Part shown: in pieces, positions 52,571 through 64,000 of the stretch
Position numbering within the stretch: position 1 is the first letter of the stretch
How the letters are laid out: every line of letters begins with the position of its first letter
Assembly (NCBI GenBank): GCA_965153355.1
Contig: OZ231126.1
Span: forward strand, 105,648,001-105,712,000
Source of the DNA: Flaccisagitta enflata
Lineage: Eukaryota > Chaetognatha > Sagittoidea > Aphragmophora
Direction: 5' to 3'
DNA length: 64,000 bases
The notes under the pieces: model-generated
What the model was told of the DNA's origin: nothing
Database searches by the model: none
Seen by the model: only the letters and a program-made list of their open reading frames with translations
Program-made: the position numbers and the translations under genes

Positions 52571-53463
52571 TAACTAATATATTGAAAAAATTTTCTAATA
52601 AAGTTTTTTAAAAATATTTTTTCATTTATAGATCTTTTTTATCTTTTAGAATTTATTATTTTTTTCCATTTTTTTGTGGATCGCCAGATCCACTTAGTCC
52701 TGGGAAAGTTTTTTTTTTTGTGTCCTCACCTTTTTTTTCCCTTCATTGTACCAAGTAATTTTTTTTATCCTAAGAATGTGTCCTCACCTTAGTCTTTTGG
52801 TTGTTATTTTTTTTTCTCTCAAGATGTCTCTACTAGTCTTTATATAAATCTTTTGTTTCATCTATATCATTCAGTTATTTTTTTCATCTTTGTGTGTCCT
52901 CATCTTAGTCTTTTGCTTGTGTTTTTTTTCTCTCTCAAGATGTCTCCACCTATCACTTTAAAAGTCTTTTGTTTTTTTTATTCTCATCATCTATCATGTT
53001 TTGATCCATTGTACCAAGTAATTTTTTTTCATTCCAAGGATGTGTCCTCACCTAAGTCTTTTGTTTGTATTATTTTTTTTCTTTTTAGATGTCTCTACTT
53101 GTCTCTATGTAAATCTTTGGTTTTATCCATATCATTCTGTTATTTCTTTTATCTCTAAAATGTGTCTTCACCTTAGTCTTTTGTTTGTGTTTTTCTCTCA
53201 AGATGTCTCCACTTATCTCTATGTAAATCTCTTGTTTCATCTCTATCATTCATTAATTTTTTTCATCCTCAGAATGTATCCTCACCTTAGTCTTTTGTTT
53301 GTTCTATTTTTTTTTTTTTCAAGATGTTTCTACTTATCTCCATGTAAATCTTTTGTTTCTTTCATCCTCATCATCAATCATATCCTATAATTTCTGTTAT
53401 CCCAAGAATGTGTCCTCACCTTAGTCTTTTGTTTGCTTTTTTCTCTCAAGATGTCTCCACTTA

Positions 53464-54236
53464 CAGTACGTTCCGAGCAAAAAGGGCATTATATGGAGGA
53501 TCTACTGTACGCAACACATTAAATTCACATATCATAATTTATGGTTTTTCTGAAAGCCAATGATGCAAGGAATTCCGCGAACATAATTTTGATACTCTGG
53601 CTGCAAAAGGTGAGCACACAGAAAAAAAGTCGTGCACATGTTCAGATTTGAACCCGGGACTTTGGAGGAAAGCTTTGCTCAATGAAGAGAAAAGATTTCG
53701 TCAAAGTCGCGCACGCTAACCATTAGGCTAGCGAGACACAGCAGAAGTGATGACTAACACTCGATTATGATCTAATTGGCCGCTTATTAACACATCCAGC
53801 GCAATCGGGCAGAATATTTTTTCCTTTAACATGTGCATCGCTGATCATCATTGATTTGGCTGATGATGTTGCGAAATTTCAATTCAAACAGCTTTGCTCG
53901 TGAGTCGAAAGAAAGCAACAAAATAGAATATGATTGACTGCTCTTCGTTTCAAATTACCCGTGTCTCGCTAGCCTAATGGTTAGCGTGCGCGACTTTGAC
54001 GAAATCTTTTCTCTTCATTGAGCAAAGCTTTCCTCCAAAGTCCCGGGTTCAAATCTGAACATGTGCACGACTTTTTTTCTGTGTGCTCACCTTTTGCAGC
54101 CAGAGTATCAAAATTATATTCGCGGAATTCCTTGCACCATTGGCTTTCAGAAAAACCATAAATTATGATATGTGAATTTAATGTGTTGCGTACAGTAGAT
54201 CCTCCATATAATGCCCTTTTTGCTCGGAACGTACTG
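53464..54236. mobile_element. Foldback MITE with ~300-bp arms carrying tRNA-like segments
   Basis: The left end cagtacgttccgagcaaaaa is the exact inverse of the right end, with near-perfect arms to about 53780 and from 53930. TA flanks both sides (53462-53463, 54237-54238), and the surrounding satellite continues across. The ends (CAGT...ACTG) and TA duplication fit the Tc1/mariner type. Each arm holds a tRNA-like segment with A and B boxes (see next entry). Confidence 0.9.
53961..54068 (+). ncRNA. tRNA-like segment with pol III A/B boxes (mirror copy at 53640-53737 on minus)
   Basis: A-box-like tagcctaatgg (53970-53980) and B-box-like ggttcaaatct (54046-54056) agree closely with RNA polymerase III consensus, in a context (tctcgctagcctaatggtta ... 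cccgggttcaaatc) resembling a tRNA gene. The spacing is about 65 bp, longer than in a plain tRNA, so an intron-like or inserted stretch lies in the anticodon region. I could not assign an anticodon. The mirror copy is in the other arm. Confidence 0.5.
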
Positions 54237-54466
54237 TATCTCTAAGTAAGTTTTTTTTATTATTCATATCATTCATTAAACTTTTTTCATTCCTAGAATG
54301 TGTCCTCACCTTAGTCTTTTGTTTGCTTTATCTTTTTTCTTTCAAGATGTCTCTACTTATCTCTATGTAAATCTTTTGTTTTTTTCATCCATCATCAATC
54401 ATATTCTGTTATTTTTTGAATCCCAAGAATGTGTCCTCACCTTAGCCTTTTGTTTGTGTTATTTTT

Positions 54467-54674
54467 AGTCGCGTGCTACGCGACTCTACACCCCGCTTTG
54501 TCGGTCCGTCCGTCCCTCTGTCCGTCCGTCCATCGGTCCATCCGTCACACTTTACTTTTTTTGGGTTTTCGCTGTTTTCGGCCTCACTGCTCCTGCTCAA
54601 ATGATCTGGTGACCTCAATTATGGCCCTTGCCCACTTGCACGCGACTGGGGTAGCCGTGTATCAGGCCTTGTTT
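54467..54674 (+). mobile_element. Hairpin-ended short element, family 1, in the satellite
   Basis: Begins agtcgcgtgctacgcgact, then ctacaccccgctttgtcgg, a gtccgtcc array, ggcctcactgctcctgctc, gcacgcgactggggtagccg and ends ggccttgttt. The host satellite reads across it and places the insertion in a T run. Confidence 0.85.
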
Positions 54675-55398
54675 CTCTTTCAAGATGTCTCCTCATATCA
54701 CTTTAAAAGTCTTCTGTCTTTTGCTTTCTCATCATCTATCATATTCTGTAGTTTTTTTATCAAAAGAATGTGTCCTCACCTTAGTCTTTTCTTTATGTTA
54801 TTTTTTTCGCTCAAGATGTCTCCACTTATCTCTAAGTAAACCTTAGGTCCATCTATATCATTCAATAATTCTTTTTCATCTCTAGGATGTGTCCTCACCT
54901 TGGTCTTTTGTTTGTTTTATTTTTTCTCTCTCAAGATGTCTCTACTTATCCTTATTCAAATCTTATGTTTTTTCAACCTCATCATTAAACATATTCTATA
55001 ATTTTCTTTACCCCAAAAATGTGTCCTCACCTTTTGTCTGTGTTATTTTTTTCTCAAGATGTCTCCACTTACCTCTACATAAATCTTTTGTTTCATCTAT
55101 ATCATTCATTCATTTTATTTTCATCCCCAGAATATGTCCTCACCTTGAGTCTTTTATTTGTGTTATCTTTTTTCTCTAAAGATGTCTCCACCTATCTCTA
55201 TGTAAATCTTTTGTTTTTCTTATCCTCATCATCTATGATATTCTGTTATTTTGGATCGCCAGATCTACTTAGTCCCATGCATCATTTTTGCAATTTTTTT
55301 CTATCTCAAAAATGTCCTCACCTTAGTCTTTTGTTTTAGTTAGTCTTATTTTATCCACCAGATGTTTTGAATTCTATCTCAATTTGCCTTTTGTTTTT

Positions 55399-55809
55399 AG
55401 TCGCGTGCACGCGACTCTACACCCCGCTTTGTCGGTCTGTCGGTCCGTCGGTCCATCCGTCCGTCCGTCCGTCCGTCCGTCACACTTTACTTTTTTATAA
55501 TATAACGTCAACTCTTATGTGATTTTAAGTCATTTAAAGTCAATAATAGTTATTCTGAGTCATTCTAAGTCATTCTAAGTCATTCTTAGTCATTCTAAGT
55601 CATTCTAAGTCATTCTAAGTCATTCTAAGTCATTCTAAGTCATTCTAAGTCATTTTTGGTCATTAGGGTCATTAGTCATTAAGAGTCTTTTTTGGTCATT
55701 TTAAGTCACTCTAAGTCATTCTAAGTCATTCTAAGTCACCCTAAGTCATTCTAAGTCATTTCTTAGTCTGTAAGTCTTGCACGCGACTTATAGGTGTTGG
55801 CCTTGTTTT
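55399..55809 (+). mobile_element. Hairpin-ended short element, family 1, with (aagtcattct)n core
   Basis: Begins agtcgcgtgcacgcgact (perfect 18-bp palindrome), gtccgtcc array, then a ~10-bp aagtcattct array (55540-55760), then cttgcacgcgacttataggt and gttggccttgttt. Same subtype as 27845-28209 and 61555-61760. Confidence 0.85.
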
Positions 55810-55857
55810 CCCAATTCTTGATTTTTTTAAAACCAAGGATGTGTACTCACCTTTTGC

Positions 55858-56215
<358 letters not shown>

Positions 56216-56379
56216 GCTATCAAATACCATGAAACTTGAAATGTTCTCCAATTTTGGCAATTCACTTATAGTTGGGATTTTTTTTGTCTAAATTTTTTAT
56301 TTAGATTTTTTTTTTTAATGCACATTATGATAATGGTTAAAAAGTTGTAACTTGAAAAAAGTCTTAAATGAAAAGTGAA

Positions 56380-56750
56380 AAGAAAAAAAGAGAAAAAAGT
56401 AAAAAAAAATCAAAAAATCAAAAAAAAAAAAAGAAAAAAATCAAAAAGTCAAAAACTGAAAAACTCAAAAAGTCAAAAACTCAAAAACTCAAAAACTCAA
56501 AAAATGAAAAAATAAAAAAAATGAAGTGACAAAGTAAAAATATAAAAAAATAAGAAAAAAAATGAAAAAATCAAAAAGTTAAAAAGTCAAAAAGTGAAAA
56601 AATGAAAAAAAAAAGAAAAAATGAAAAAAATGAAAAAATGAAAAAAATGAAAAAATGAAAAAATGAAAAAAATGAAAAAAAAATGAAAAAAATGAGAAAA
56701 ATATAAAAAAAAAATCAAAAATGGAAAATGGAAAAAAAAATTAAAAAAAA
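56380..56750. repeat. A-rich low-complexity tract
   Basis: aaaaatgaaaaaatg and aaaactcaaaaagtc repeats. Confidence 0.9.
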
Positions 56751-56754
56751 CATC

Positions 56755-56935
56755 GCGATCCTGCCCAAACATTTGCAACTGTCCTGCCATGTGTCTGGCC
56801 TTGTTGGTCATCATTCTGGTCTCTACAGGGTCTACTTCAGTAACCAGAGTCAAATTTCGTGCAGTTGTCAGTCTCTTGCACTCCACGGAGTCTATATGTT
56901 TGGAGAAATTGACATTAGGAGGAAAAGATTTCAAT
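56755..56935. other. Short complex segment of unknown origin
   Basis: A non-repetitive island between repeats. The minus strand reads RNLTLVTEVDPVETRMMTNK in one frame, which looks like coding sequence, but no family was recognised and no exon borders are clear. Possibly a fragment of a mobile-element protein. Confidence 0.3.
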
Positions 56936-56992
56936 ATTATTATCAATTTCTAAGTATGTTTAGAATGGTTCATTTTTGGGTCTTTTTTTGCT

Positions 56993-57582
56993 CCTTTTGG
57001 GCAGCGGCCCCAAAGGGGCCGATGACCTATGCTTTCACACATAGGAAAAATTTCTCCTCCCTCTTCTTCTTCTTCTTCTTCTCCGTCCTCCCCCCCCGGC
57101 TCAAATCTTAGTCTTGGGGCCCAAATCCTAGCCTTTAGTCTCAAATCCCAGCTTCTTAGCTCAAATCCTAGCCTCGAAGCTCAAATCCTAGCCTGGAGGC
57201 TCAAATCCAAGCCTGGAGGCTCAAATCCAAACCTGGAGGCTCAAATCCCAGCCTGGAGGCTCAGATATCAGCCTCAATGCTCAAATCCAAGTCCTGAGGC
57301 TCAAATCCCAGCCTCAAAGTTCAAATCCCAGCATTGAGCTTTAAAGCTCAAATCCCAGCCTCGAGCCTCAAATCCCAGCCTCAAGGCTCAAATACCAGTC
57401 TAGAGGCTCAAATCCCAGCCTTGAGGCTCAAATCCCCGCCTCCAGGCCCTGATTCTAGCCTTGAGGCTCAAATATAAACAGCATAGGTCATCGGCCCCTC
57501 TAACCACCTCACACCTACATATATACTTACATAGGGGCAATGGGTACCGCTGACCAACTGACGCTTTTGCGACTTTTTAGGT
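56993..57582 (+). mobile_element. Hairpin/minisatellite short element, family 2
   Basis: Starts gggcagcggccccaaagggg, with ccgatgacctatgct returning inverted as agcataggtcatcggcccc (57482-57500). The core is a ~20-bp ctcaaatcccagcctggagg array. It ends with gggtaccgctgaccaactga and cgcttttgcgactttt. Confidence 0.8.
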
Positions 57583-57892
57583 TTTAAACAGCCCCCAAAT
57601 GTATCCACTTGCCATTTTTTGGTCTAAATCACATACATAATTCACAACTATGTGAACCAGTAGAAATAAATCGGGTTAATTTGCCAAAATAATCATTTTT
57701 TTTTAAGTTTTGAAGGATTTTTGTCTCTATTAGTCTATTTTTTTTAACCTTTGCAAAGGTGGAGCCACTCATAGGGGCTTCTCGGTTGCCAACTATGGTG
57801 CATGGGGCATTCTTATAACTTTACCACAATAACTTGGACACAATAACTTTGATCTGAAACACTTCAATCACAGATGCATGATATCTTTTTAG

Positions 57893-58009
57893 ATGCGTCC
57901 ACGGTCATCTACGTCGAGATCCTCTACGTCAAGATCCTCTACGTCGAGGTCGTCTACGTCATGGGTTGTCCATTTCCATTCAATTCTCATTTCATCGCCT
58001 TCTCTTCTG
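57893..58009 (+). CDS. Possible small exon with Arg/Ser repeats
   Basis: 117 bp between a good acceptor (tatctttttag) and a good donor (ctg|gtaagtg), open in the frame reading MRPRSSTSRSSTSRSSTS. The repeat comes from a 15-bp DNA unit (tacgtcgagatcctc). It could be an exon of an undetected gene or chance. No neighbouring exon found. Confidence 0.3.
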
Positions 58010-58221
58010 GTAAGTGCCTCTACCTTGCAGTCTTTTCCCCACTTTCTCTTGTTCTCCCTCTTTTCTTGTCTTTTCCTCCTGTTTCTCTTAGTATTTCTTT
58101 GTCCGTCCGTTGGTTGGTCCGTCGGTTGGTCGGTCCGTCATGCTCGAGTTGAAAACGATCGCAAATGATCTCAAAGTCGATTTCATCATCTTAGGTTCTG
58201 ACAAAGGGCTGATGGAATGTT

Positions 58222-58222
<1 letters not shown>

Positions 58223-58279
<57 letters not shown>
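58223..58279. repeat. (GA)n microsatellite
   Basis: Pure gagaga run. Confidence 0.95.
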
Positions 58280-58281
<2 letters not shown>

Positions 58282-58615
58282 TCATTTACAAGCTAACCAG
58301 CATGTGGACGCATCGTTGTACCCCCGGGGTACTTGTTCAATGTCCTTTTGGGAAAGTTAAAAGTTTGTGTTAGTGATGGTTGCAGCTCATTCTGAGTCTT
58401 CAGTCAATATGTGTACGTTTTTTTTACAATGTGTCACAGTTTTTTCATGTACCTGCGGCATGATAAGCACTTAAAGTAGGGTTACAAAATCCTGGGAGCA
58501 TCCACCGTTTCAACTTTTGTTCATCTTTTTAATTTTTAACGAGTCTCCATAGTAATATAATGATTATTTAAAGAGTAAATTACGTGGTTTATAGGTTGAA
58601 TGTTCCGTAAAGAAG

Positions 58616-58970
58616 GTGTATCAACCTGTTGGCAACAGTAACTCACTCATAGGACGTAAAAAAATTGAGCTCAATTGTTCAGAAACGATTTCAGTGAACG
58701 ACCAAATATTTTTCAAGTTTGTCATTGAATCTCCGCTCCATTTATGGCGGCTTCAACAAGCTTCACAAATGGGGATGTGCTCCTTAAAAAATCTGAGCTG
58801 GAGCAAAAAACCGCATCCAAATCGGATGACGCAGAAAAACGCAGGAGCCGCGCATCTGTTAAAAAAATTAATTCAAAAAGAAATCATCAAGGTTGTTGTC
58901 TTATTTAGACGCCGCGAAATTGTGGCTGTTACGAATACTGATCAGATGAAGATTTTTCCTTCCTGCACCA
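58616..58970 (+). CDS. Open segment of unknown identity
   Basis: About 115 codons of non-repetitive sequence (including KKIELNCSETISVNDQIFFK) upstream of a family 1 element that supplies the rest of the open frame. I recognise no domain. It may be an exon or chance; it is listed because this is one of few complex stretches in this part. Confidence 0.25.
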
Positions 58971-58975
58971 TTTTT

Positions 58976-59188
58976 AGTCGCGTGCTACGCGACTCTACAC
59001 CCCGCTTTGTCGGTCCGTCCGTCGGTCCGTCTGTCGGTCCGTCGGTCCGTCGGTCCGTCACACTTTACTTTTTTTTGGGTTTTTGGGGTCTTTGGCTTCA
59101 CTGCTCCTGCCCAGATGATCTAGTGACCTCAAATACGGCCCCTGCCCACCCGCACGCGACTGGGGTAGCCGTGTATCCGGCCTTGTTT
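58976..59188 (+). mobile_element. Hairpin-ended short element, family 1
   Basis: agtcgcgtgctacgcgact at the left, gtccgtcggtcc array, ttcactgctcctgcccagat, gcacgcgactggggtagccg and gtatccggccttgttt at the right. Nearly the same as 54467-54674. Confidence 0.85.
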
Positions 59189-59302
59189 AAGATAATAACT
59201 GATAAAGTATATGTTTCAGCATATCATTCGAATCCTCTTTTCACGAAGAATATGAAAATAATAATGGATATTATTTTTTTAAAAAAGCTGTGGCTGTTGT
59301 GA

Positions 59303-60548
59303 CCACAGACTCAAAAACCTTGACCACAGACTCGAAAATCAAAACCACAAACTTGAAACTTGCAACCACAGACTTGGAAATTGCGCCCACAGAATCGGAA
59401 ATTGCGCCCACAGAGTCGGAAATTGCGCCCACAGACTCGGAATTGCGACCACAAACTCGGAAATCCGGCCCACAAACTCAGAAATCGCTCCCACAAACTC
59501 GGAAATTGCACTTACAGACTCAGAAATAGCGCTCATAGAATCGGAAATTGTGGCCACAGACTCAGAAATCACACTCACAGACTTGGAAATCACAACCACA
59601 GACTCCATAATCACGCCCACAGACTAGGAAATTGCGCCCACAGACTAGGAAATTGCGCCCACAGACTCAGAAATTGCGCCCACAGATTCGGAAATCGCGC
59701 CCACACTTGGAAATCGTGCCCATTGACTTGGAAATTGCGCCCACAGACTTGGAAATCGCGCCCATAGACTTGGAAATTGCGCTCACAGACTCAAAAAATT
59801 GCACCCACAAACTCGGAAATTGCACCCACAAACTCGGAAATCCCGCCCACAGACTCGGAAATTGAGACCAAAGACTCGGAAATCGAGACCACAGACTCAG
59901 AAATCAAGACCACAGACTCGGAAATTGAGACCACAGACTCGGAAATTGAGACCACAGACTCGGAAATTGAGACCACAGACTCGAATATCGCGCACACAGA
60001 CTCGGAAATCGTACCCACTGACTTGGAAAAAGTGCCCATAGAATCGGAAATTAAGCCCATAGAATTGGAATTTACGCTCACAGACTCGGAAATTGAGACC
60101 ACAGACTCGGAAACTGAGACCACAGACTCGGAAATAGAAACCACAGACTCGGAAATCGAGACCACAGACTCAGAAATCGAGACCACAGACTCGGAAATCG
60201 AGACCACAGACTCGGAAATCGAGACCACAGACTCGGAAATCGAGACCACAGACTCGGAAATCGAGACCCCAGACTCGGAAATCGAGACCACAGACTCGGA
60301 AATCGAGACCCCAGACTCGGAAATCAAGACCACAGACTTGGAAATCGAGACCACAGACTCGGAAATTGAGACCACAGATTCGAATATCGCGCACACAGAC
60401 TCGGATATCGCACCCACTGACTCGGAAATCGTGCCCATAGAATCGGAAATTGCACCCATAGAATTGGAATTTGCGCTCACAGACTCGGAAATTGAGACCA
60501 CAGACTCGGAAATCAAGACCACAGACTCGGAAATCGGGACCACAGACG
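59303..60548. repeat. 21-bp minisatellite (~1.2 kb)
   Basis: Unit gaaatcgagaccacagactc-g and variants. As 21 is a multiple of 3, long frames stay open on both strands (heptapeptide EIETTDS on plus, SVVSISE on minus). No start context, splice site or domain supports a gene. Confidence 0.9.
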
Positions 60549-60845
60549 TGTTGTTGTTCATGTTGTTGTTGTTCATGGTGTTGTTGTTCATGCTGTTGTT
60601 GTTCATGCTGTTGTTGTTCATGTTGTTGTTCATGTTGTTGTTGTTCATGTTGTTGCTGTTCATGTTGTTGTTGATCATGTTGTTGCTGTTCATGTTGTTG
60701 TTGTTCATGTTGCTGCTGTTCATGTGGTTGCTGTTCATGTTGTTGTTGTTCATGTTGTTGTTGTTCATGTTGTTGTTGTTGTTCATGTTGTTGTTGTTGT
60801 TCATGTTGTTGTTGTTGTTCATGTTGTTGTTGTTGTTGTTGTCGT
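60549..60845. repeat. (TTG)n/TTCATG repeat
   Basis: ttgttgttgttcatg units of 12-18 bp. Confidence 0.9.
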
Positions 60846-60987
60846 CGTTGGTATCGTTAGCCTCCAAAGATGTCGCCATTGCTAACGGAACCATAACGTG
60901 AAGGATGGAGGTTGGGAATACACTCCTTGGATTAGGTTTGGTTGAATTTACAATTACATTTACTCTGAGAAGTTTATTGTGCCTGCA

Positions 60988-60991
<4 letters not shown>

Positions 60992-61048
<57 letters not shown>
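60992..61048. repeat. (GA)n microsatellite
   Basis: Pure agagag run. Confidence 0.95.
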
Positions 61049-61052
<4 letters not shown>

Positions 61053-61156
61053 CACGGAGAAAACTAAGGACCTGATGTCACTCGGATTTCACAATTTTTT
61101 AAATTTGCGGTTAGCGGACCTATTTCGAGACCTCTGCTCTTTGCTTCTCCATCAGC

Positions 61157-61202
61157 TCAAACACACACACACGCAAGCACACACACACACGCAAACACAC
61201 AC

Positions 61203-61249
<47 letters not shown>

Positions 61250-61293
61250 AACACACGCGCATACACACATAAACACACGCTGATACACACACG

Positions 61294-61329
<36 letters not shown>

Positions 61330-61375
61330 CATACAAACAAACGTATACAAACAAACAAATACACGCACACAAACC

Positions 61376-61422
<47 letters not shown>
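61157..61422. repeat. (CA)n microsatellite
   Basis: acacac with gc and aa variants. The Cys/Val ORFs on minus are artefacts. Confidence 0.95.
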
Positions 61423-61426
<4 letters not shown>

Positions 61427-61554
61427 TTGATAGTTGACAACTCGAAATATCAGATGCCGCAAATTCACCGCGCGGTTCACTAACGTTCAATCGTCCATGA
61501 ATCACTAACTTTTGTGAACCATTAAGTCATGCATGTTTGTAATTCACGATTGTT

Positions 61555-61760
61555 AGTCGTGTGCACGCGACTCTATGACTCCCTCTGTCCGTCTGTCGGT
61601 CCATCCATTAGCTCATTTTCATCGTTTTTTAATGCTTTATTTTGTTTTACGCCATTTAAGTCATTATAAGTCATTTCAAGACAATTTAACATTTAGTCTT
61701 TAAGTCTTTTAGTCTTTTAGTCTTAACAACCGCAGCGACTGTAAGGTGTTGGCCTTGTTT
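61555..61760 (+). mobile_element. Hairpin-ended short element, family 1
   Basis: agtcgtgtgcacgcgact at the left, short gtccgtctgtcgg core, aagtcattataagtcattt, then a decayed right end cgcagcgactgtaaggtgtt and ggccttgttt. Confidence 0.75.
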
Positions 61761-61890
61761 GTTAACCATGAAAGTTCATGAAACACAAACATTCCAACGT
61801 TTGTTCCTTTTAAAAATCGTTAAACTAAAATGAGAAGATGTTATGAGTGTATAGAGGCAAGCATGAGTAGACGGTAAATTTTGACATAAA

Positions 61891-62519
61891 TAGTCGCAAA
61901 AGCGTCATATGTTCAGCGGTACCCTTGCCTTGCCCAAGTATGTTGTGATAAAAGTTGAGGAGGGAGCAGGGCAGCAGCCCCAAACGGGTTGATGACCTTT
62001 GCTTTCACACATATGAGGAACTTTCTCCTCCATTTTCTAGTGATTGGAATTTGGGCCTTTGGGCTAGGATCAAGGCCTTGAGGTTGAGATATGGACCTTG
62101 GGGCTGGGGCTGGGCTGGGATTTGGATCTAGAGGCAAGGATTTGAGCCTTGAGACTGGGATTTGGGCCTTGTGGATATAATTTAGGCCCTGAAGCTAGGA
62201 TTTGGGCCTCAAGGCTGGGATTGGGCCTCAATGTTGGAATCTGGGCCTTTAGGATGAGATTTTGGCCTCAATGTTGGAATCTGGGCCTTAAGGATCGGAT
62301 TTGGGCCTTGAGGCCCGAAATTTAGGCCTTGAGACTGAGATTTGGACCTCAAAGCTAGGATTTGAGTAGGGGGGGGGAGGATTTTAGTGGGGGGGAGAAG
62401 AAGAAGGAGAAAATTCCCCAAATGAAAGTTGGACAACATTACTACTCAACAATATCTATATAATATCAATATGTGTGAAACTATAGGCCATCGACCCTTC
62501 CGGGGCCGCTGCCCAAAAA
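61891..62519 (-). mobile_element. Hairpin/minisatellite short element, family 2
   Basis: Inverted relative to 56993-57582. The left end gtcgcaaaagcgtcatatgt and cagcggtaccc equal the inverse of that element's right end; the right end reads ggccatcgacccttccgggg-ccgctgccc. The core is a ~20-bp ttgggccttgaggctgggat array. Confidence 0.8.
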
Positions 62520-62575
62520 GCGAACAAATGCATGTACAAATAATGAGTGTTAAAATGCACTTACTAATGAATTAG

Positions 62576-62780
62576 TGTACAAATGCAAATATCAGCGTGC
62601 AAATGTGCATACGAGTGAGCATGCAAATGCACATACAAGCAAGCGTGCAAATGCTCATACAAGCGAGCTTGCAAATGCACATACAAGCGAGCGTGCAAAT
62701 GCACAAACAAGCGTGAGTGCAAATGCATGCACAAGCGAGCATGCAAATACATGTATGGGCGAGCGTGCAAATGCATGACT
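62576..62780. repeat. ~24-bp minisatellite
   Basis: Units like gcaaatgcacatacaagcga-gcgt. Confidence 0.9.
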
Positions 62781-63199
62781 TAAGGTACTGTGGTTGTGTG
62801 CATGAGTGGAAGGGGAGTGTGGAACGGGGGTTGAATGCCCCTGCCCACCCGTCTGCGAGGACATTTTAACCCCGCATTCCTTGTTTTGTTGAACACTAAT
62901 TGGGAAACAAGTTGAAGTCAGTCTTTGACTTTTTGACATTCCAGAGAAACAAGGTTTTCATTTTCTTATGATAAAGTTTTGGAACTCAATCAGTCAAATG
63001 AGCCTTCAAACGAAATTTGTGAGGTAAGTAAATATGATAACTTTCTTTCATTTGGCGCCAAGCAGAAGTCTCCAGGACAAATATTTCTCAAGTTATTTTT
63101 TTTTCAAAGATTCTATTGCGAAAAATTCAAATTGAATTTTCTTTCAATGTTTTATGATTTTGCATAGGATTAATAAAGGAGTGAATTTACGTTTTTTTG

Positions 63200-63720
63200 G
63201 GCATACAAATAAAAGAAAACATGTTCATGAGCATATCTGCTCATTTGTGAGGGTGTTTTTGAACATTCTAGCTCATTCAGCTCATTTAGCTCATTATTTT
63301 TTTTTTCAAATGCAATAAATAAATATTTTCGTAAATGAATTAAGATTTCGATATATATTTTAGCAAGAAAATACAAGAAAGCATATCAGTGAGCATAGCT
63401 GCTCATCTGTCAGGGTGTTTTTGAGTATTCTACCTCATCTAGCTCATTTAACTCCGCCTTTTTTTCTCATTTAGATAGAATGAAAAAAAAAAGTTTTAAT
63501 GTGAACATGCAAATGTCAACATGCAGTAAGTATAGCTGGTTGTTTGGTTGAATGATTTTGAGTATTTTAGCTCATCTTGCTCATTTGGCTCAGTCCTTCT
63601 CTGATTTTCAGCAAAATCAATATATAAATTACCCTTGATTTGATCTAACAAATCAAAAAATTTGCAGTGACTGAAAATAAAAACGTGTTGAAAAGTGATC
63701 AATGCTTTCAACTTTTTTCC
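63200..63720. repeat. Degenerate ~150-170 bp tandem repeat
   Basis: Three diverged units, each with a gagcat-tgctcat segment, tgagggtgtttttga and a run of tagctcattcagctcattta; starts near 63218, 63388 and 63528. Confidence 0.6.
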
Positions 63721-64000
63721 TCAGGGCGATAGTCGCCATTTTTTGTATTTTATGTGTTATACTGGGCCAAATGGGATTGATGATTAAGAAAACGTGTGAG
63801 CTCTGAAGCAGAGGTGGTTTACAGGAGTCAATAGCATGGTGTTACCTTCCAAATGCCAAAAATTATGATTTTTTGACATTTTGTGCATAATGGCGATTTT
63901 CATTCATTATTTTTTTTTGCAGGCAAAAAAGGCTAATCAAGGGCTGAAATATTTTTTGGAGATCATCAGTGACCTCAATAAAAACTTACGGGACATGGTC
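63721..64000. other. Unassigned
   Basis: No gene or repeat recognised before the window edge. Confidence 0.4.

Larger units (their letters stand above)
52690..55390. repeat. ~115-130 bp satellite array
   Basis: Degenerate units each containing gtgtcctcaccttagtcttt and aagatgtctccacttatctc. Starts were seen near 52719, 52780, 52894, 53042, 53162, 53277, 53409, 54300, 54430, 54770, 54888, 55020, 55134 and 55314. The array is interrupted by elements at 53464-54236 and 54467-54674. Predicted Ser/Phe/Leu-rich ORFs follow the repeat. Confidence 0.85.

Noticed and set aside
53961-54068. A functional tRNA gene
   Set aside because: A and B boxes are present but the spacing is too long, no clear anticodon stem is seen and it lies in a mobile element; listed only as tRNA-like.
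59290-60990. Long ORFs of 374 and 399 codons on opposite strands
   Set aside because: Produced by a 21-bp minisatellite and a TTG repeat; period divisible by 3 keeps all frames open.
61120-61505. Cys/Val-rich minus-strand ORFs
   Set aside because: Translations of the CA microsatellite.

Overview
The window is animal (metazoan) nuclear DNA. It has spliced genes with GT-AG introns, a mitochondrial ATP synthase alpha gene in 10 coding exons, two BEL/Pao LTR retrotransposons (a group known only from animals), LINE fragments, many MITE-like foldback elements and very abundant micro- and minisatellites. Protein style (receptor-type phosphatase, CULT/cereblon-type domain, mucin-like membrane protein) also fits an animal, probably an invertebrate; I cannot name the species. 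All exon models here come from reading frames, splice sites and splice phases only.

Layout. 0-1.7 kb: large exon of a tandem tyrosine-phosphatase protein whose two catalytic loops are both degenerate. 1.7-6.4 kb: repeats and nested foldback transposons. 6.4-11.1 kb, minus strand: ATP synthase F1 alpha (ATP5F1A), with a MITE in one intron. 11.3-11.6 kb, minus: last exon of a CULT-domain (cereblon-like) gene. 11.9-13.1 kb: an inverted second copy of the repeat element at 2.1-3.6 kb. 13.1-30.2 kb, plus strand: one unassigned exon, a spliced protein-primed-type family B DNA polymerase (15.6-19.9 kb), a nine-exon gene of unknown function (20.0-22.8 kb) and a mucin-like single-pass membrane protein (25.3-30.1 kb). 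Each of these last three carries one or more lesions: an in-frame TGA, frameshifts, or a transposon and a microsatellite inside an exon. A perfect hairpin followed by a T run lies just after the last one. 31.0-31.7 kb: truncated LINE. 33.3-43.0 kb: BEL/Pao copy 1, minus strand, with both LTRs and a primer-binding site matching tRNA-Asn. 43-46 kb: minisatellites, one carrying a cleanly delimited hAT-type MITE. 46.0-52.3 kb: BEL/Pao copy 2, plus strand, decayed. 52.7-55.4 kb: a ~120-bp satellite invaded by a tRNA-like-bearing foldback MITE and by short hairpin-ended elements. 55.4-64 kb: mostly low-complexity DNA, minisatellites and more short elements.

The most unusual content is (1) the exon-split viral-type DNA polymerase and its two unidentified neighbours, all on one strand and all showing light decay, and (2) at least two families of short non-autonomous elements that share one plan: terminal hairpin, subterminal inverted repeat and variable minisatellite core, inserted in T/A tracts. 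This plan resembles Helentron-associated (HINE/DINE-1-like) elements.
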